DNA of 64,000 nt, from positions 1 to 64,000 of the forward strand of contig NZ_KQ758617.1 in NCBI RefSeq assembly GCF_001457035.1, in the 5' to 3' direction. The position numbers and the translations under genes are program-made. Under the pieces are notes generated by a model. It saw nothing but the letters and a program-made list of their open reading frames with translations. It did not search any database and had not been told where the DNA came from. Below are positions 35,552 through 44,520 of the stretch, piece by piece; the first letter of the stretch is position 1; each line of letters starts with the position of its first letter. Source of the stretch: Fictibacillus enclensis. GTDB lineage: Bacteria > Bacillota > Bacilli > Bacillales > Fictibacillaceae.

Positions 35552-35674
35552 TTAAAGGATTGGTTTTTTTGACGGCAAACGGTGCTTTGCCGGTGCTTTC
35601 TTTAGGTTGGCATGCCTTATTTCGTTCAGGAGAGCAATTCCAAATATACTAAGTACGCTGCATAAAAAGGTCAT
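35552..35674 (-). CDS. 40-residue small protein
   Basis: ATG 35674 on the minus strand lies 5 bases after AAAGGAGGA. The product has a short hydrophobic N-terminus (MTFLCSVLSIFGIALL) and a basic tail rich in Lys, Arg and His. Lies 115 bases downstream of yetF on the same strand. Not recognised; coding status rests on the RBS and the composition. Confidence 0.5.
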   Translation of the reverse strand: MTFLCSVLSIFGIALLNEIRHANLKKAPAKHRLPSKKPIL

Positions 35675-35789
35675 TTGTCATTCCTCCTTTTCTCTCAAAA
35701 CTAATATTGCCTGCTTGGTTGGTTTCTAAACATTTCGTTTCTATTAAATGCCATTACTATATTCGTGATCATTCCTGGCTTTTTGTCTT

Positions 35790-36497
35790 TTAATTATCCT
35801 CACCGGGCTTATAGGAATATGGACCTTTGTCTTCATTATGCGGGTTGTTGGTGTCGATATGGAGCGTTCCGGATTCCGTAATCGTGGCAAGCAGCACATT
35901 CTGTACGTCGGCTCCTTTTTGTTTTACCCGTTTTAAAAGCCATTCTCTATCCAGTTTCAAGTATTTGAGGTTATGGTCAATGATTTGGCCGTCCATAATG
36001 ACCGGAATGGGGATAAATTCTCGTTTTACCTTTATTTTTAAATCACCCGGCTGAACCGGCCGGAAATTGGATTTAGGTATGACGCTGATCTGTCCATTGT
36101 CCTCCATGGCACAAAGCGCGATATTCCGGGTATCGGTAAAGCCTTTCACACGCAGCTGGGCAAGGAGCTCATCCATGGGAAGCCGTACCTTTCTTAATCC
36201 TGTGCGGTCGATGTCTCCGTTTCGGATGAGAACGGTAGGACTCTCAAATAAAGTCCATCGCAGTTTGTTGTTGAGGGATAGCCACATGAACAGTTTATAT
36301 AAAAGCATGACGATGAACGTAAACAGCAGGGCTTGCCATACATTGTCCTTTTGCATGGGCTGGCTGATGACATTCCCGATGATCAGAATATAAAGCATAT
36401 CAAAGCTGTGCATTTGCGACACGGCTTTTTTGCCTGTAATCCGTAAAAAGATATAACCGAATAAAAAAATAAGTAAAGGATTGTAGATGAATGCCAT
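35790..36497 (-). CDS. YetF-family (DUF421) membrane protein
   Basis: 235 residues: three N-terminal helices and two DUF421 soluble subdomains (FESPTVLIRNGDID and MDELLAQLRVKGFTD). In B. subtilis YetF-type proteins sit in the spore or forespore membrane. ATG 36497 follows GAAGGGGAG. Divergent from spoVR. Confidence 0.9.
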   Translation of the reverse strand: MAFIYNPLLIFLFGYIFLRITGKKAVSQMHSFDMLYILIIGNVISQPMQKDNVWQALLFTFIVMLLYKLFMWLSLNNKLRWTLFESPTVLIRNGDIDRTGLRKVRLPMDELLAQLRVKGFTDTRNIALCAMEDNGQISVIPKSNFRPVQPGDLKIKVKREFIPIPVIMDGQIIDHNLKYLKLDREWLLKRVKQKGADVQNVLLATITESGTLHIDTNNPHNEDKGPYSYKPGEDN

Positions 36498-36580
36498 AAG
36501 TGTCTCCCCTTCTAAACGTACAACTATTATGGACAGATTGTATCAAGCTAATACTTGACCATAGAAGTTTTCCCCTTTCT

Positions 36581-36609
36581 TCATGAAATGGCTTTTACCA
36601 TCATAAATT
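36581..36609 (+). promoter_or_regulatory. Candidate sigma-E-type promoter of spoVR
   Basis: TCATGAA (36581-36587), 14 bases, CATAAATT (36602-36609). The -10 matches CATACAMT closely; layout is the same as before prkA. Confidence 0.55.
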
Positions 36610-36641
36610 GAAAGTAAGAGATGATAGAGGAGGGAACAAGC

Positions 36642-38060
36642 ATGTCTTGGGATGAGCAAAATAAAGAGCTCGGAAATGCAATCGCCGAGATTACAGAAAT
36701 CGCGGATGGATTTGGCCTCGACTTTTACCCGATGCGTTATGAAATCTGCCCAGCGGATATTATTTATACATTTGGCGCGTACGGAATGCCGACTCGTTTT
36801 TCTCACTGGAGCTTCGGAAAGCAATTTCACAAAATGAAGCTGCAATATGATCTGGGTTTAAGCAAAATCTATGAACTGGTGATCAACTCGGATCCCTGCT
36901 ATGCCTTTTTATTGGATACCAACTCCTTAATCCAGAATAAGCTGATTATCGCCCACGTGCTCGCTCACTGCGACTTTTTCAAAAACAATGTCCGTTTTTC
37001 CAATACGCGGCGGGATATGGTGGACAGCATGACCGCCACTGCGGAAAGGATTTCCCAGTATGAAATCATTCACGGAAAAAAAGAAGTTGAAGTCTTTCTC
37101 GACGCGGTGCTCGCCATTCAGGAACATATCGATCCTTCGATTGTGCGCAACCGGCTGAGCTATAATTTGGAAGATGAAGAACAAGATGAGCCGGTAAAAA
37201 AAGAAACTCCCTATGATGATTTATGGAGCATAGATGAGTCAAGAAGCAAACGGAATCAGCCATCTCCAGTGAAAAAGAAGCATTTTCCTCCGCAGCCGGA
37301 AAAAGATATTCTGCTGTTTATTGAAGAATATAGCCGCGAGCTGGAAGACTGGCAGCGGGACATTCTTTCCATGATGAGGGAAGAAATGCTTTATTTCTGG
37401 CCCCAGCTGGAAACGAAAATCATGAATGAAGGCTGGGCCTCGTATTGGCACGCCAAAATTCTGCAGGAAATGGATCTGACCTCTCATGAAACCATCGAGT
37501 TTGCCAAACTGAATGCCGGGGTGGTCCAGCCGTCCAGAACCTCCATCAATCCGTATTACATGGGACTTCAGATTTTTAAAGATATTGAAGAACGGTATAA
37601 CAACCCCGATGAAGAATTGCTTAGACAGGGGGTAAAGCCTGGATCGGGCCGTGAGAAAATGTTTGAAGTGCGGGAACTGGAATCCGATATGTCGTTTATC
37701 CGGAACTATTTAACAAAGGAACTGTGCCAGCGTGAGGATATGTATTTGTTCCAAAAGCAGGGGCGGGACTATAAAATTGTGGACAAAGAATGGGAAGCTG
37801 TACGCGATCAGCTTGTGGGCATGAGAGTGAACGGAGGATTTCCGTATTTGACGGTAAATGACGGCGACTATTTGAAGAATGGGGAACTTTACATCAAGCA
37901 CTCGTACGAGGATATTGAACTGGATGTGAAATACCTTGAAAAGGTCCTTCCTTACATCAATCAGCTATGGGGACGGCCTGTGCACATGGAAACCAAAATT
38001 GAAGAAAAGCCTGTGCTTTTTACTTATGACGGAAAAAGCATGCATAGAAAATACCTCTAA
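36642..38060 (+). CDS. spoVR: Stage V sporulation protein R
   Basis: 472 residues, near the B. subtilis length of 468. Family core includes the N-terminal [20 protein letters not shown] and [14 protein letters not shown], and [15 protein letters not shown]. Needed for spore cortex formation in B. subtilis. ATG 36642 follows GAGGAGGGA. Functional partner of PrkA and YhbH in the same window. Confidence 0.95.
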   Translation: MSWDEQNKELGNAIAEITEIADGFGLDFYPMRYEICPADIIYTFGAYGMPTRFSHWSFGKQFHKMKLQYDLGLSKIYELVINSDPCYAFLLDTNSLIQNKLIIAHVLAHCDFFKNNVRFSNTRRDMVDSMTATAERISQYEIIHGKKEVEVFLDAVLAIQEHIDPSIVRNRLSYNLEDEEQDEPVKKETPYDDLWSIDESRSKRNQPSPVKKKHFPPQPEKDILLFIEEYSRELEDWQRDILSMMREEMLYFWPQLETKIMNEGWASYWHAKILQEMDLTSHETIEFAKLNAGVVQPSRTSINPYYMGLQIFKDIEERYNNPDEELLRQGVKPGSGREKMFEVRELESDMSFIRNYLTKELCQREDMYLFQKQGRDYKIVDKEWEAVRDQLVGMRVNGGFPYLTVNDGDYLKNGELYIKHSYEDIELDVKYLEKVLPYINQLWGRPVHMETKIEEKPVLFTYDGKSMHRKYL

Positions 38061-38070
38061 TCCCATTCTG

Positions 38071-38103
38071 AAAGCATCACGTTTGACAACGTGATGCTTT
38101 TTC
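38071..38103 (+). terminator. spoVR terminator
   Basis: 13-bp stem AAAGCATCACGTT/AACGTGATGCTTT and a T run. Confidence 0.92.
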
Positions 38104-38127
38104 TATGGAAAAAATGAATCATGCTTC

Positions 38128-38156
38128 TTGACAATATACCATAGGGGGTATATTAT
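38128..38156 (+). promoter_or_regulatory. cst/yrk promoter with CstR-type operator
   Basis: TTGACA (38128-38133), 17 bases, TATTAT (38151-38156). The operator ATACCATAGGGGGTAT (38136-38151) fills the spacer, so repressor binding would block RNA polymerase. Confidence 0.85.
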
Positions 38157-38194
38157 GTAATGAAAGTCACATTTAAAAGACAGTGTTGCGTAAT

Positions 38195-38532
38195 ATGCAG
38201 TATTTTTTAAGTGCACTTGTGTTTGCGATTGTATTGGTGCTGATCAGGCGTAGCCAATTAGGAGAATACCATGTGTTGAAATAGATTCGATCTCAAATAC
38301 TAATGAGAAAATCATTTTGAACATAAGGTCCTACAATACAGCAGATGCCCATAATTTTAACAGACTATACCCATACCTCAACAGGTATTATCACGAGATT
38401 CCTTTTACGAAACTTTATCTTATATCAACGAATAGAGCGGAAAGGAACTTAGCGTTGAGGCTTTTAACGTACCAAGTAGCCGGATATATTTATTCTAAAT
38501 GTCCTTGTAAAAAAGAAGAGAAAGAGGTGTAA
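38195..38532 (+). pseudogene. Frameshifted membrane-anchored rhodanese-like gene
   Basis: The frame from ATG 38195 gives a membrane helix (MQYFLSALVFAIVLVLI) then stops at 38282-38284. A second frame, open from 38254 to the stop at 38530, continues as a rhodanese-like domain (EIDSISNTNEKIILNIRSYN, PYLNRYYHEIP, LYLISTNRAERN). One frameshift near 38250 joins them into a protein of about 110 residues, the usual size of Bacillus membrane rhodanese-like proteins. The active-site Cys position reads STNRAE, so the domain would be non-catalytic anyway. No good RBS at 38195. It sits right behind the CstR-regulated promoter. Confidence 0.6.
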
Positions 38533-38535
38533 ATT

Positions 38536-38796
38536 ATGGAATACGATAACCGAGTAAAAAACCGCCTAAAACGGATCGAAGGCCAGATCAAAGGAGTGCT
38601 CTCCATGATGGAACAAGGAAAAGACTGCCGGGAAATCGTGACCCAGCTATCTGCGGCAAGAAATGCAATGGACCGTACAATGGGGGTGATTGTAAGTCAA
38701 AATCTTGAGCAATGTGTGAGAGAAAACGTTGAAAAAGGAGCTTCCACAGAACATTTGGTGAAGGAAGCGGTAGAGCTGTTAATTAAAAGCAGATAA
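38536..38796 (+). CDS. cstR: CstR-type persulfide-sensing repressor (CsoR family)
   Basis: 86 residues, all-helical DUF156 protein. It has Cys31 and Cys60, the thiol pair of CstR, and lacks the His copper ligand next to the second Cys (VSQNLEQC). This points to per/polysulfide sensing rather than Cu(I). ATG 38536 follows GAGGTG. Matching operators lie at 38136, 38835, 38871 and 39716. Confidence 0.92.
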   Translation: MEYDNRVKNRLKRIEGQIKGVLSMMEQGKDCREIVTQLSAARNAMDRTMGVIVSQNLEQCVRENVEKGASTEHLVKEAVELLIKSR

Positions 38797-38834
38797 AAGG
38801 TTCGGGTTGACGGGCTTTTTATTTAAGTTGTAAT

Positions 38835-38885
38835 ATACCCGTACGGGTATGTGTATTTTTATTTTAATATATACCCCTATGGGTA
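38835..38885 (+). promoter_or_regulatory. Two CstR-type operators before yrkE
   Basis: ATACCCGTACGGGTAT (38835-38850) is a perfect 16-bp palindrome; ATACCCCTATGGGTA (38871-38885) follows 36 bases later and ends just ahead of the ribosome binding site. Confidence 0.85.
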
Positions 38886-38903
38886 AAAGGAGACGGTTTA
38901 GTT

Positions 38904-39386
38904 ATGTCTGAAGAAAAAAAGAAAACAACGATTGTTTTATTTAGCGGCGATTATGATAAAGCAATGGCAGCGTATATTATTGCAAATGGAGCGGCGGCTT
39001 ATGATCATGAAGTAACAATCTTTCATACATTTTGGGGATTAAATGCATTACGAAAGGATGAGCCGCTTTCCGTGAAAAAAGGTTTTCTTGAAAAGATGTT
39101 CGCCAAAATGATGCCGAGTCATGCTGATAAAATGGGCTTGTCAAAAATGAATTTTGCGGGAATGGGTCCCAAATTGATTAAACATGTGATCAAGAAGCAT
39201 AACACCATGACATTACCCCAATTGATTGAAATGGCGAAAGAGCAGGATGTAAATCTCATTGCCTGCACAATGACCATGGATTTACTCGGCCTTCAGCAAG
39301 AAGAGTTGATGGATGGCATAGATTATGCTGGTGTGGCAGCATATTTGGGGGAAGCATCTGACGGCAACGTAAACCTATTTATTTAA
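38904..39386 (+). CDS. yrkE: DsrE/DsrF-like sulfur relay protein
   Basis: 160 residues, DsrE2-type fold (IVLFSGDYDKAMAAYIIANG; GLQQEELMDGIDYAGVAAYL). Conserved Cys in LIACTMTMDLL is the likely sulfur carrier. First of a chain ordered like B. subtilis yrkE-F-H-I-J. ATG 38904 follows AAAAGGAGA. Confidence 0.88.
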   Translation: MSEEKKKTTIVLFSGDYDKAMAAYIIANGAAAYDHEVTIFHTFWGLNALRKDEPLSVKKGFLEKMFAKMMPSHADKMGLSKMNFAGMGPKLIKHVIKKHNTMTLPQLIEMAKEQDVNLIACTMTMDLLGLQQEELMDGIDYAGVAAYLGEASDGNVNLFI

Positions 39387-39403
39387 AGGGGGGAGCATGG
39401 AAC

Positions 39404-39697
39404 ATGAAAGAGATAACACCAAAAGAAATGGAAAGCCTGTTGAAGAAAGAAAATATTCATGTCATTGATGTACGGGAAACAGAAGAAGTAAAGGCCGGAA
39501 AAATTCCAGACGCCGTAAATATTCCGTTAGGCTTGCTTGAATTCCGAATGCACGAGCTGGATAAAGCGAAGGAGTATATTATGGTTTGCCGTTCAGGGGG
39601 AAGAAGCTTTAAAGCTTCGCAGCTGCTCGAGAACCATGGATTTAAGGTGTTCAATATGGCAGGCGGCATGCTGGAATGGGACGGCCCAACAGAATAA
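39404..39697 (+). CDS. Single-domain rhodanese
   Basis: 97 residues with active-site loop CRSGGRS (Cys62) and the CDC25-like tail GGMLEWDG. Transfers sulfane sulfur, likely from low-molecular-weight persulfides. Follows yrkE by 17 bases; GGGGGGAG RBS. Confidence 0.93.
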   Translation: MKEITPKEMESLLKKENIHVIDVRETEEVKAGKIPDAVNIPLGLLEFRMHELDKAKEYIMVCRSGGRSFKASQLLENHGFKVFNMAGGMLEWDGPTE

Positions 39698-39715
39698 ATT
39701 TTTTTACAAATGAAT

Positions 39716-39731
39716 ATACCCGTGTGGGTAT
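39716..39731 (+). promoter_or_regulatory. Internal CstR-type operator
   Basis: ATACCCGTGTGGGTAT directly before the RBS of the TusA-rhodanese gene; suggests a second control point inside the cluster. Confidence 0.8.
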
Positions 39732-39747
39732 TTAAGGAGGAATAACA

Positions 39748-40326
39748 ATGATTAAATCAAACGTTATGCTGGATGCCAAGGGGCTCGCTTGTCCGATGCC
39801 GATCGTCAAAACAAAAAAAGCAATCAATGAATTAGGCGCAGGTGAAGTGATTGAAGTACAGGCAACGGATAAGGGATCGAAAGCTGATATGAAAGCCTGG
39901 GCAACGAGCAGTGGCAATCACTATTTAGGCACCATTGAAGAAAACGGAGTTCTGAAACACTATATCCGCAAAGCTACGGCTGAAGAGGAAAAGATAGAAA
40001 AGCATCATCCTGATGTGATTTCCAATGAAGAACTATTACTCGAAATGGAACATCAAACGGAAGCTTTTCTTCTGGATGTCAGAGAGTCTGCAGAATATGA
40101 ATTCGGCCATATACCAGGCGCTGTATCTATACCGCTAGGAGAGTTAAACGACCGTTTAAATGAGCTTAAAACAGATTTAAGTGTTTATGTATATGTCGTT
40201 TGCCAGACAGGAAACAGGAGCGATCTTGCTGCACAAAAGCTGACAGAAGCAAGCTTTAAGAACGTCATTAATGTTGTACCGGGAATGAGCGAATGGAAGG
40301 GACCAATCACAAAATTGGAGGGATAA
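39748..40326 (+). CDS. yrkF: TusA-rhodanese fusion sulfurtransferase
   Basis: 192 residues: TusA domain (1-75, Cys15 in GLACPMPIVKTKKAI) and rhodanese domain (about 95-190, Cys152 in CQTGNRS). Resembles B. subtilis YrkF and part of S. aureus CstA. ATG 39748 follows AAGGAGGAATAA. Confidence 0.93.
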   Translation: MIKSNVMLDAKGLACPMPIVKTKKAINELGAGEVIEVQATDKGSKADMKAWATSSGNHYLGTIEENGVLKHYIRKATAEEEKIEKHHPDVISNEELLLEMEHQTEAFLLDVRESAEYEFGHIPGAVSIPLGELNDRLNELKTDLSVYVYVVCQTGNRSDLAAQKLTEASFKNVINVVPGMSEWKGPITKLEG

Positions 40327-40329
40327 GGA

Positions 40330-41457
40330 ATGGCTATTCAAAAAATGACGGCAGCACAGGTAGCAAGCCGTGTCATCAGAAAAAGTAACCTATTTATTTT
40401 GGATGTGAGAAATGAAGATACTTTTCAAGATTGGAAAATTGAAGGGGAAGCTTTCCAGTACTTAAATATTCCCTATTTTGATCTGTTGGATGGGGTAGAC
40501 GATATCTTGGATCTGCTCCCAAAGGATACAGATATTTTGGTGGTTTGTGCCAAAGAAGGATCATCTGTCATGGTGGCAGAAATGCTGTCAGAACAGGGGC
40601 TGGATGTTTTCTACCTTAAGGGGGGAATGAAAGCATGGAGCGAGTATTTGAGACCGGTAAAGGTGGGCAGCCTGAAGAATGGCGGTGCATTATACCAGTT
40701 TGTCCGCTTAGGAAAAGGCTGCCTGTCTTACCTGATTGAATCTGATGGAGAAGCGATGATCGTGGATCCTGCAAGAATGACTGAACCATACGAGTCGTTT
40801 GCGAAGGACAAAGGGATAATGATTAAATATGCAGTTGATACCCATCTTCATGCGGATCATATTTCCGGGGGACGTATGCTTGCAGAAAAAACCGGAAGCA
40901 CCTACTATCTCCCGCCGAAGGATGCGGACGAAATAACGTTTGCCTACACCCCTCTGGATGATGGCCGAACCATAACCGTCGGCGGCACGTCTATATCTGT
41001 GGAGTCCATTCATTCTCCGGGACATACCTCCGGAAGTACCACGCTTCTGATCGACCAAACGTATTTATTAACCGGAGATATCCTGTTTGTAGAATCCATT
41101 GGCCGTCCGGACTTGGCGGGAAAAGCAGAAGATTGGGTTGGAGACTTAAGAAACACACTGTATCATAGCTATAGAGACCTTCCGGGCAATCTTACTGTCC
41201 TGCCCGCCCACTTTTCAAAAGTTTCAGAGCTTGGGGACCAGGGTGAGGTTAAAGCTGTACTAGGAGATCTGTTTGAAAAGAATGAAGGTCTTCATCTCGA
41301 TGAGGCTGAATTCAGAAAGGCGGTTACTGAAAATCTTCCTCCGCAACCGAATGCCTATCAGGAAATCCGCAAGACCAACATGGGAAAATTAAGCCCTGAC
41401 CAAGAGGCACAGCAGGAGATGGAAATCGGTCCGAACCGATGCGCCATTCAGGACTAA
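40330..41457 (+). CDS. yrkH: Rhodanese-MBL persulfide dioxygenase-like protein
   Basis: 375 residues: N-terminal rhodanese (Cys73 in VVCAKEGSS) and MBL domain with THLHADH (H172, H174, D176, H177) and HSPGHTSGS, the ETHE1/CstB type of non-haem iron persulfide dioxygenase. It would oxidise persulfide to sulfite and thiosulfate. Starts 3 bases after yrkF. Confidence 0.92.
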   Translation: MAIQKMTAAQVASRVIRKSNLFILDVRNEDTFQDWKIEGEAFQYLNIPYFDLLDGVDDILDLLPKDTDILVVCAKEGSSVMVAEMLSEQGLDVFYLKGGMKAWSEYLRPVKVGSLKNGGALYQFVRLGKGCLSYLIESDGEAMIVDPARMTEPYESFAKDKGIMIKYAVDTHLHADHISGGRMLAEKTGSTYYLPPKDADEITFAYTPLDDGRTITVGGTSISVESIHSPGHTSGSTTLLIDQTYLLTGDILFVESIGRPDLAGKAEDWVGDLRNTLYHSYRDLPGNLTVLPAHFSKVSELGDQGEVKAVLGDLFEKNEGLHLDEAEFRKAVTENLPPQPNAYQEIRKTNMGKLSPDQEAQQEMEIGPNRCAIQD

Positions 41458-41473
41458 AAAGGAGGTAACAATA

Positions 41474-41701
41474 ATGAAATCTGATCAATTACTCGATGCG
41501 AAGGGTTTGGCCTGTCCGATGCCCATCGTACGTACAAAAAAGGCAATGGATGCACTCGAATCTGAACAGGTGCTCGAGGTCCATGCTACGGATAAAGGGG
41601 CAAAAAGTGACCTTACTGCCTGGGCAAAAGCTGGCGGCCATACGCTGCTGGAAATGAACGAAGACAACGGAGTATTTGTATTCTTTATCCAAAAGAAATA
41701 A
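41474..41701 (+). CDS. yrkI: TusA-family sulfur carrier
   Basis: 75 residues with GLACPMPIVRTKKAM, Cys14 as the sulfur-carrying residue. RBS AAAAAGGAGG. Closely similar to the TusA half of yrkF. Confidence 0.93.
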   Translation: MKSDQLLDAKGLACPMPIVRTKKAMDALESEQVLEVHATDKGAKSDLTAWAKAGGHTLLEMNEDNGVFVFFIQKK

Positions 41702-41722
41702 TCGCAGGGAACACGGGGTGAA

Positions 41723-42514
41723 ATGATGGCAATGGATGCAGGTTATCTTTTAACCATATTTGTGATTGGCTTTATTGGCTCTTTTATATCAGGCATGCTT
41801 GGTATAGGCGGAGCGATTATTAATTACCCCATTCTTCTGTATGTTCCTCCATTACTCGGGTATGCAGGTTTTGGTGCTCATTATGTTTCAGGAATTGTGG
41901 CGGTACAAGTATTCTTTTCCACGCTTGCAGGACTTGTGGCATACAGGAAAGGCGGCTTTATTGATACGAAGCTTCTCATGATCATGGGATTAAGCTCCTT
42001 AACAGGCAGTTTCATTGGAGGTTTTGGCTCTCATCTTTTAACTGAAAAAGTTATTAATATTATTTATGGTCTGCTGGCGGTTATTGCTGCTGTTCTTATG
42101 CTTTTTCCAAAAAAAGAAGCAGTGGATGATACCAGGTCCGAACTGGTATTTAATAAAAAATTAGCAGGAATCCTCGCACTGACCGTTGGAGTATTTGCTG
42201 GAATTGTAGGGGCAGGGGGAGCATTTATTCTCGTACCGATCATGCTGGTCGTGCTGAAGCTGCCAACAAGGGTGACCATCGCCACCTCACTGGGAATCAC
42301 CTTTCTTTCGTCCATCGGTTCCTTGATTGGGAAAGCAGCAACAGGACAAATTCTGTACCATCCTGCCGTTCTTATGCTGATCGTCAGTCTGATTGCAGCT
42401 CCTCTCGGAGTAAAAGTCGGAAAAAAGATCAGTACAAAAGTGCTCCAGTCCACTTTGGCCATCTTGATTGCCGGAACGGCGGTCAAAATATGGCTGGATA
42501 TTTTTATGCATTAG
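41723..42514 (+). CDS. yrkJ: TauE/SafE-family sulfur anion exporter
   Basis: 263 residues, about eight helices, with repeat motifs GIGGAIINYPILL and GAGGAFILVPIML. Likely exports sulfite or a related oxyanion made by the cluster. Last gene; terminator directly follows. ATG 41726 is an equally possible start. Confidence 0.9.
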   Translation: MMAMDAGYLLTIFVIGFIGSFISGMLGIGGAIINYPILLYVPPLLGYAGFGAHYVSGIVAVQVFFSTLAGLVAYRKGGFIDTKLLMIMGLSSLTGSFIGGFGSHLLTEKVINIIYGLLAVIAAVLMLFPKKEAVDDTRSELVFNKKLAGILALTVGVFAGIVGAGGAFILVPIMLVVLKLPTRVTIATSLGITFLSSIGSLIGKAATGQILYHPAVLMLIVSLIAAPLGVKVGKKISTKVLQSTLAILIAGTAVKIWLDIFMH

Positions 42515-42550
42515 AAGGAAAGCCGCTTAACAAGCGGCTTTCCTTTTGCT
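42515..42550 (+). terminator. cst/yrk cluster terminator
   Basis: 14-bp stem AAGGAAAGCCGCTT/AAGCGGCTTTCCTT then TT tract. Confidence 0.9.
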
Positions 42551-42556
42551 ATATAC

Positions 42557-42585
42557 TTACTTTTTGTTTGCTGTTGGTGTATAAT
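42557..42585 (+). promoter_or_regulatory. Promoter of the GCHII-ribD unit
   Basis: TTACTT (42557-42562), 17 bases, TATAAT (42580-42585). No FMN riboswitch is present between this and the first gene. Confidence 0.55.
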
Positions 42586-42658
42586 CAAGGATAATGTTCA
42601 AATAAGCACGCAGACTAATTTTAAACGCGTAACAATAAACAAAAGGGGATTCATCAAG

Positions 42659-43417
42659 ATGGAACAATCACTTCTTAAATCTGATGTTATTTCATTGTTG
42701 AAAAATAAAATTGAATTGATTAAAACATCCGAAAACGGGGGCATTTACCTTGTCGGCCCTATTCGCCTTCCGGTTAATCTGTCTGGAGAGACCGTTGTTT
42801 TTCAGTGGTATTGCTGGCTGGAGCGGGAGCAGGTTACAGAGAATATTGAAGAAATCATTGAAAAATTATCTTCCACAAACCTTTCTGAATATCAGCAATC
42901 AAGCGTGCTGGTTTATGGCGACTTCAAAAACAACGAAGATGCGCTCATCCGCATGCATTCCATTTGCCATACCGGGGATATCTTTGGCAGCAAACGCTGT
43001 GACTGCGGTTTTCAGCTGAAAAAATCAATGCAGATGATCAAAAATCATGGAACAGGCGCGCTTTTTTACTTGGCCAATCATGAAGGACGCGGAATTGGCC
43101 TGTTTTCAAAAGCCATGGCTTATGTGCTTCAGGAAAGTGGTTATGATACAGTAGAAGCAAATCTGAACCTTGGATTTGTGGATGATTCCCGGAATTATGA
43201 GGATGCCATCTCGGTATTAAAAACACTTCGAACCAAACCGGTGACCTTGATCACGAACAATCCAAAAAAGCTGGATGCGTTAAAAAAATCCGGCATGCTG
43301 TTTTTAGGACGGACACCGTTATGGGGAGATGAGTCAGAGTATAACGCCAACTACCTGAAGACCAAGGTTTCCCGTTCTGGCCACTTAAAAGAGGAGGAAA
43401 GCTGCCCGAATGACTGA
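42659..43417 (+). CDS. GTP cyclohydrolase II-like protein (second copy)
   Basis: 252 residues, GCHII fold without a DHBP synthase domain. Zinc Cys C103, C114, C116 (CHTGDIFGSKRCDCG) are present, and the catalytic Arg144 is kept, but the usual RQEGRGIGL reads NHEGRGIGL (140-148), replacing the Gln. The C-terminal NNPKKLDALKKSG is normal. Next to ribD, which it overlaps by 8 bases. It may make the first riboflavin intermediate, or a related product. Confidence 0.85.
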   Translation: MEQSLLKSDVISLLKNKIELIKTSENGGIYLVGPIRLPVNLSGETVVFQWYCWLEREQVTENIEEIIEKLSSTNLSEYQQSSVLVYGDFKNNEDALIRMHSICHTGDIFGSKRCDCGFQLKKSMQMIKNHGTGALFYLANHEGRGIGLFSKAMAYVLQESGYDTVEANLNLGFVDDSRNYEDAISVLKTLRTKPVTLITNNPKKLDALKKSGMLFLGRTPLWGDESEYNANYLKTKVSRSGHLKEEESCPND

Positions 43418-44504
43418 TCATACCTTTTATATGAAATTAGCGCTTGAAAACGCCAGGGCCATGAAAGGCCAAACCGATCCAAACCCCATGGTCGGTTCTG
43501 TTATTGTCAACGAGAACCGAATTGTGGGAATCGGCTCCCATTTAAAGCCTGGAGAGCCTCATGCTGAAATCCATGCGCTTAGAATGGCTGGAGAGAAAGC
43601 AGAAGGGGGAACCATTTATGTGACCCTTGAGCCTTGTTCCCATTATGGAAGAACGGGCCCCTGTGCACAAGCCATTGTGAAAGCTGGATTAAGCAAGGTG
43701 GTCATCGCAAGTCTGGATCCAAATCCGCTCGTATCCGGAAGAGGAGTTGCTATTTTAAAGGAAGCTGGTATCGAAGTCATCACCGGTATCATGGAGAAGG
43801 AATCGCAACAAATGAATGAAGTGTTCAATAAATTTATTGTGCAAAAGCTCCCTTTTGTCACGGTGAAATCAGCTGCAACGCTTGATGGGAAAATCGCCAC
43901 CGCAACCCACGACAGCAAATGGATTACCGGAGAGGCAGCCAGAAAGAATGTTCACCAGATCCGGAATGAAAACATGGCCATCCTTGTGGGTGTTAACACT
44001 GTGATCAAGGATGATCCGGAGCTGACCGCGCGTATTCCGAACGGCCGCAACCCTGTCCGGGTTATACTGGATTCCACCCTGCGAATTCCCGTCTCCTCCA
44101 AAGTCGTGCAGGACAAAAAAGCAGAAACCTGGATCTTTACGACAGAACGGGCACGAGAGGAGAAACGCCAAGTGCTGGAAAGTCATGGTGTCTCCATCTT
44201 TACAACTAAAAGCCGGGATGGTCGGGTGAATCCCGAAGAGGTCTTACATCTTCTTGGAGAACAGCAAATCTCATCTGTGATGATTGAAGGAGGCGGAGCC
44301 GTCAATGCATCTTTCCTTGAGCAGCAGCTCATCGACAAATTCGTGGTTTATATGGCTCCCAAACTCCTGGGCGGCAGCCTGTCGCCCACGTTTCTTGAAG
44401 GTCAGGGTGCTGAGCGGATGAGTGGAGCGGTGGATCTTCGCGAGATGACAGTGGAACAAGTCGGGGATGATTTTAAGTTTACAGGATACCCTGTTTACAA
44501 GTAA
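43410..44504 (+). CDS. ribD: Bifunctional riboflavin deaminase/reductase
   Basis: 364 residues: N-terminal zinc deaminase (HAEIHAL with H51, and Cys76 and Cys85 in EPCSHYGRTGPC) and a C-terminal reductase (about 150-360, VKSAATLDGKIA; MIEGGGAVNASFL). It performs the second and third steps of riboflavin synthesis. In B. subtilis ribD heads the FMN-riboswitch operon; here it is 16 kb away from ribE-ribBA-ribH. Confidence 0.95.
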   Translation: MTDHTFYMKLALENARAMKGQTDPNPMVGSVIVNENRIVGIGSHLKPGEPHAEIHALRMAGEKAEGGTIYVTLEPCSHYGRTGPCAQAIVKAGLSKVVIASLDPNPLVSGRGVAILKEAGIEVITGIMEKESQQMNEVFNKFIVQKLPFVTVKSAATLDGKIATATHDSKWITGEAARKNVHQIRNENMAILVGVNTVIKDDPELTARIPNGRNPVRVILDSTLRIPVSSKVVQDKKAETWIFTTERAREEKRQVLESHGVSIFTTKSRDGRVNPEEVLHLLGEQQISSVMIEGGGAVNASFLEQQLIDKFVVYMAPKLLGGSLSPTFLEGQGAERMSGAVDLREMTVEQVGDDFKFTGYPVYK

Positions 44505-44520
44505 CAGAAGGAGCACAATG

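Noticed and set aside
35700-35771. 23-codon minus-strand ORF downstream of yetF
   Set aside because: RBS abuts the ATG and the composition is not protein-like.
38317-38532. 71-residue ORF as a stand-alone gene
   Set aside because: No RBS at the TTG start; the same frame extends upstream and forms the distal half of a frameshifted rhodanese-like gene.
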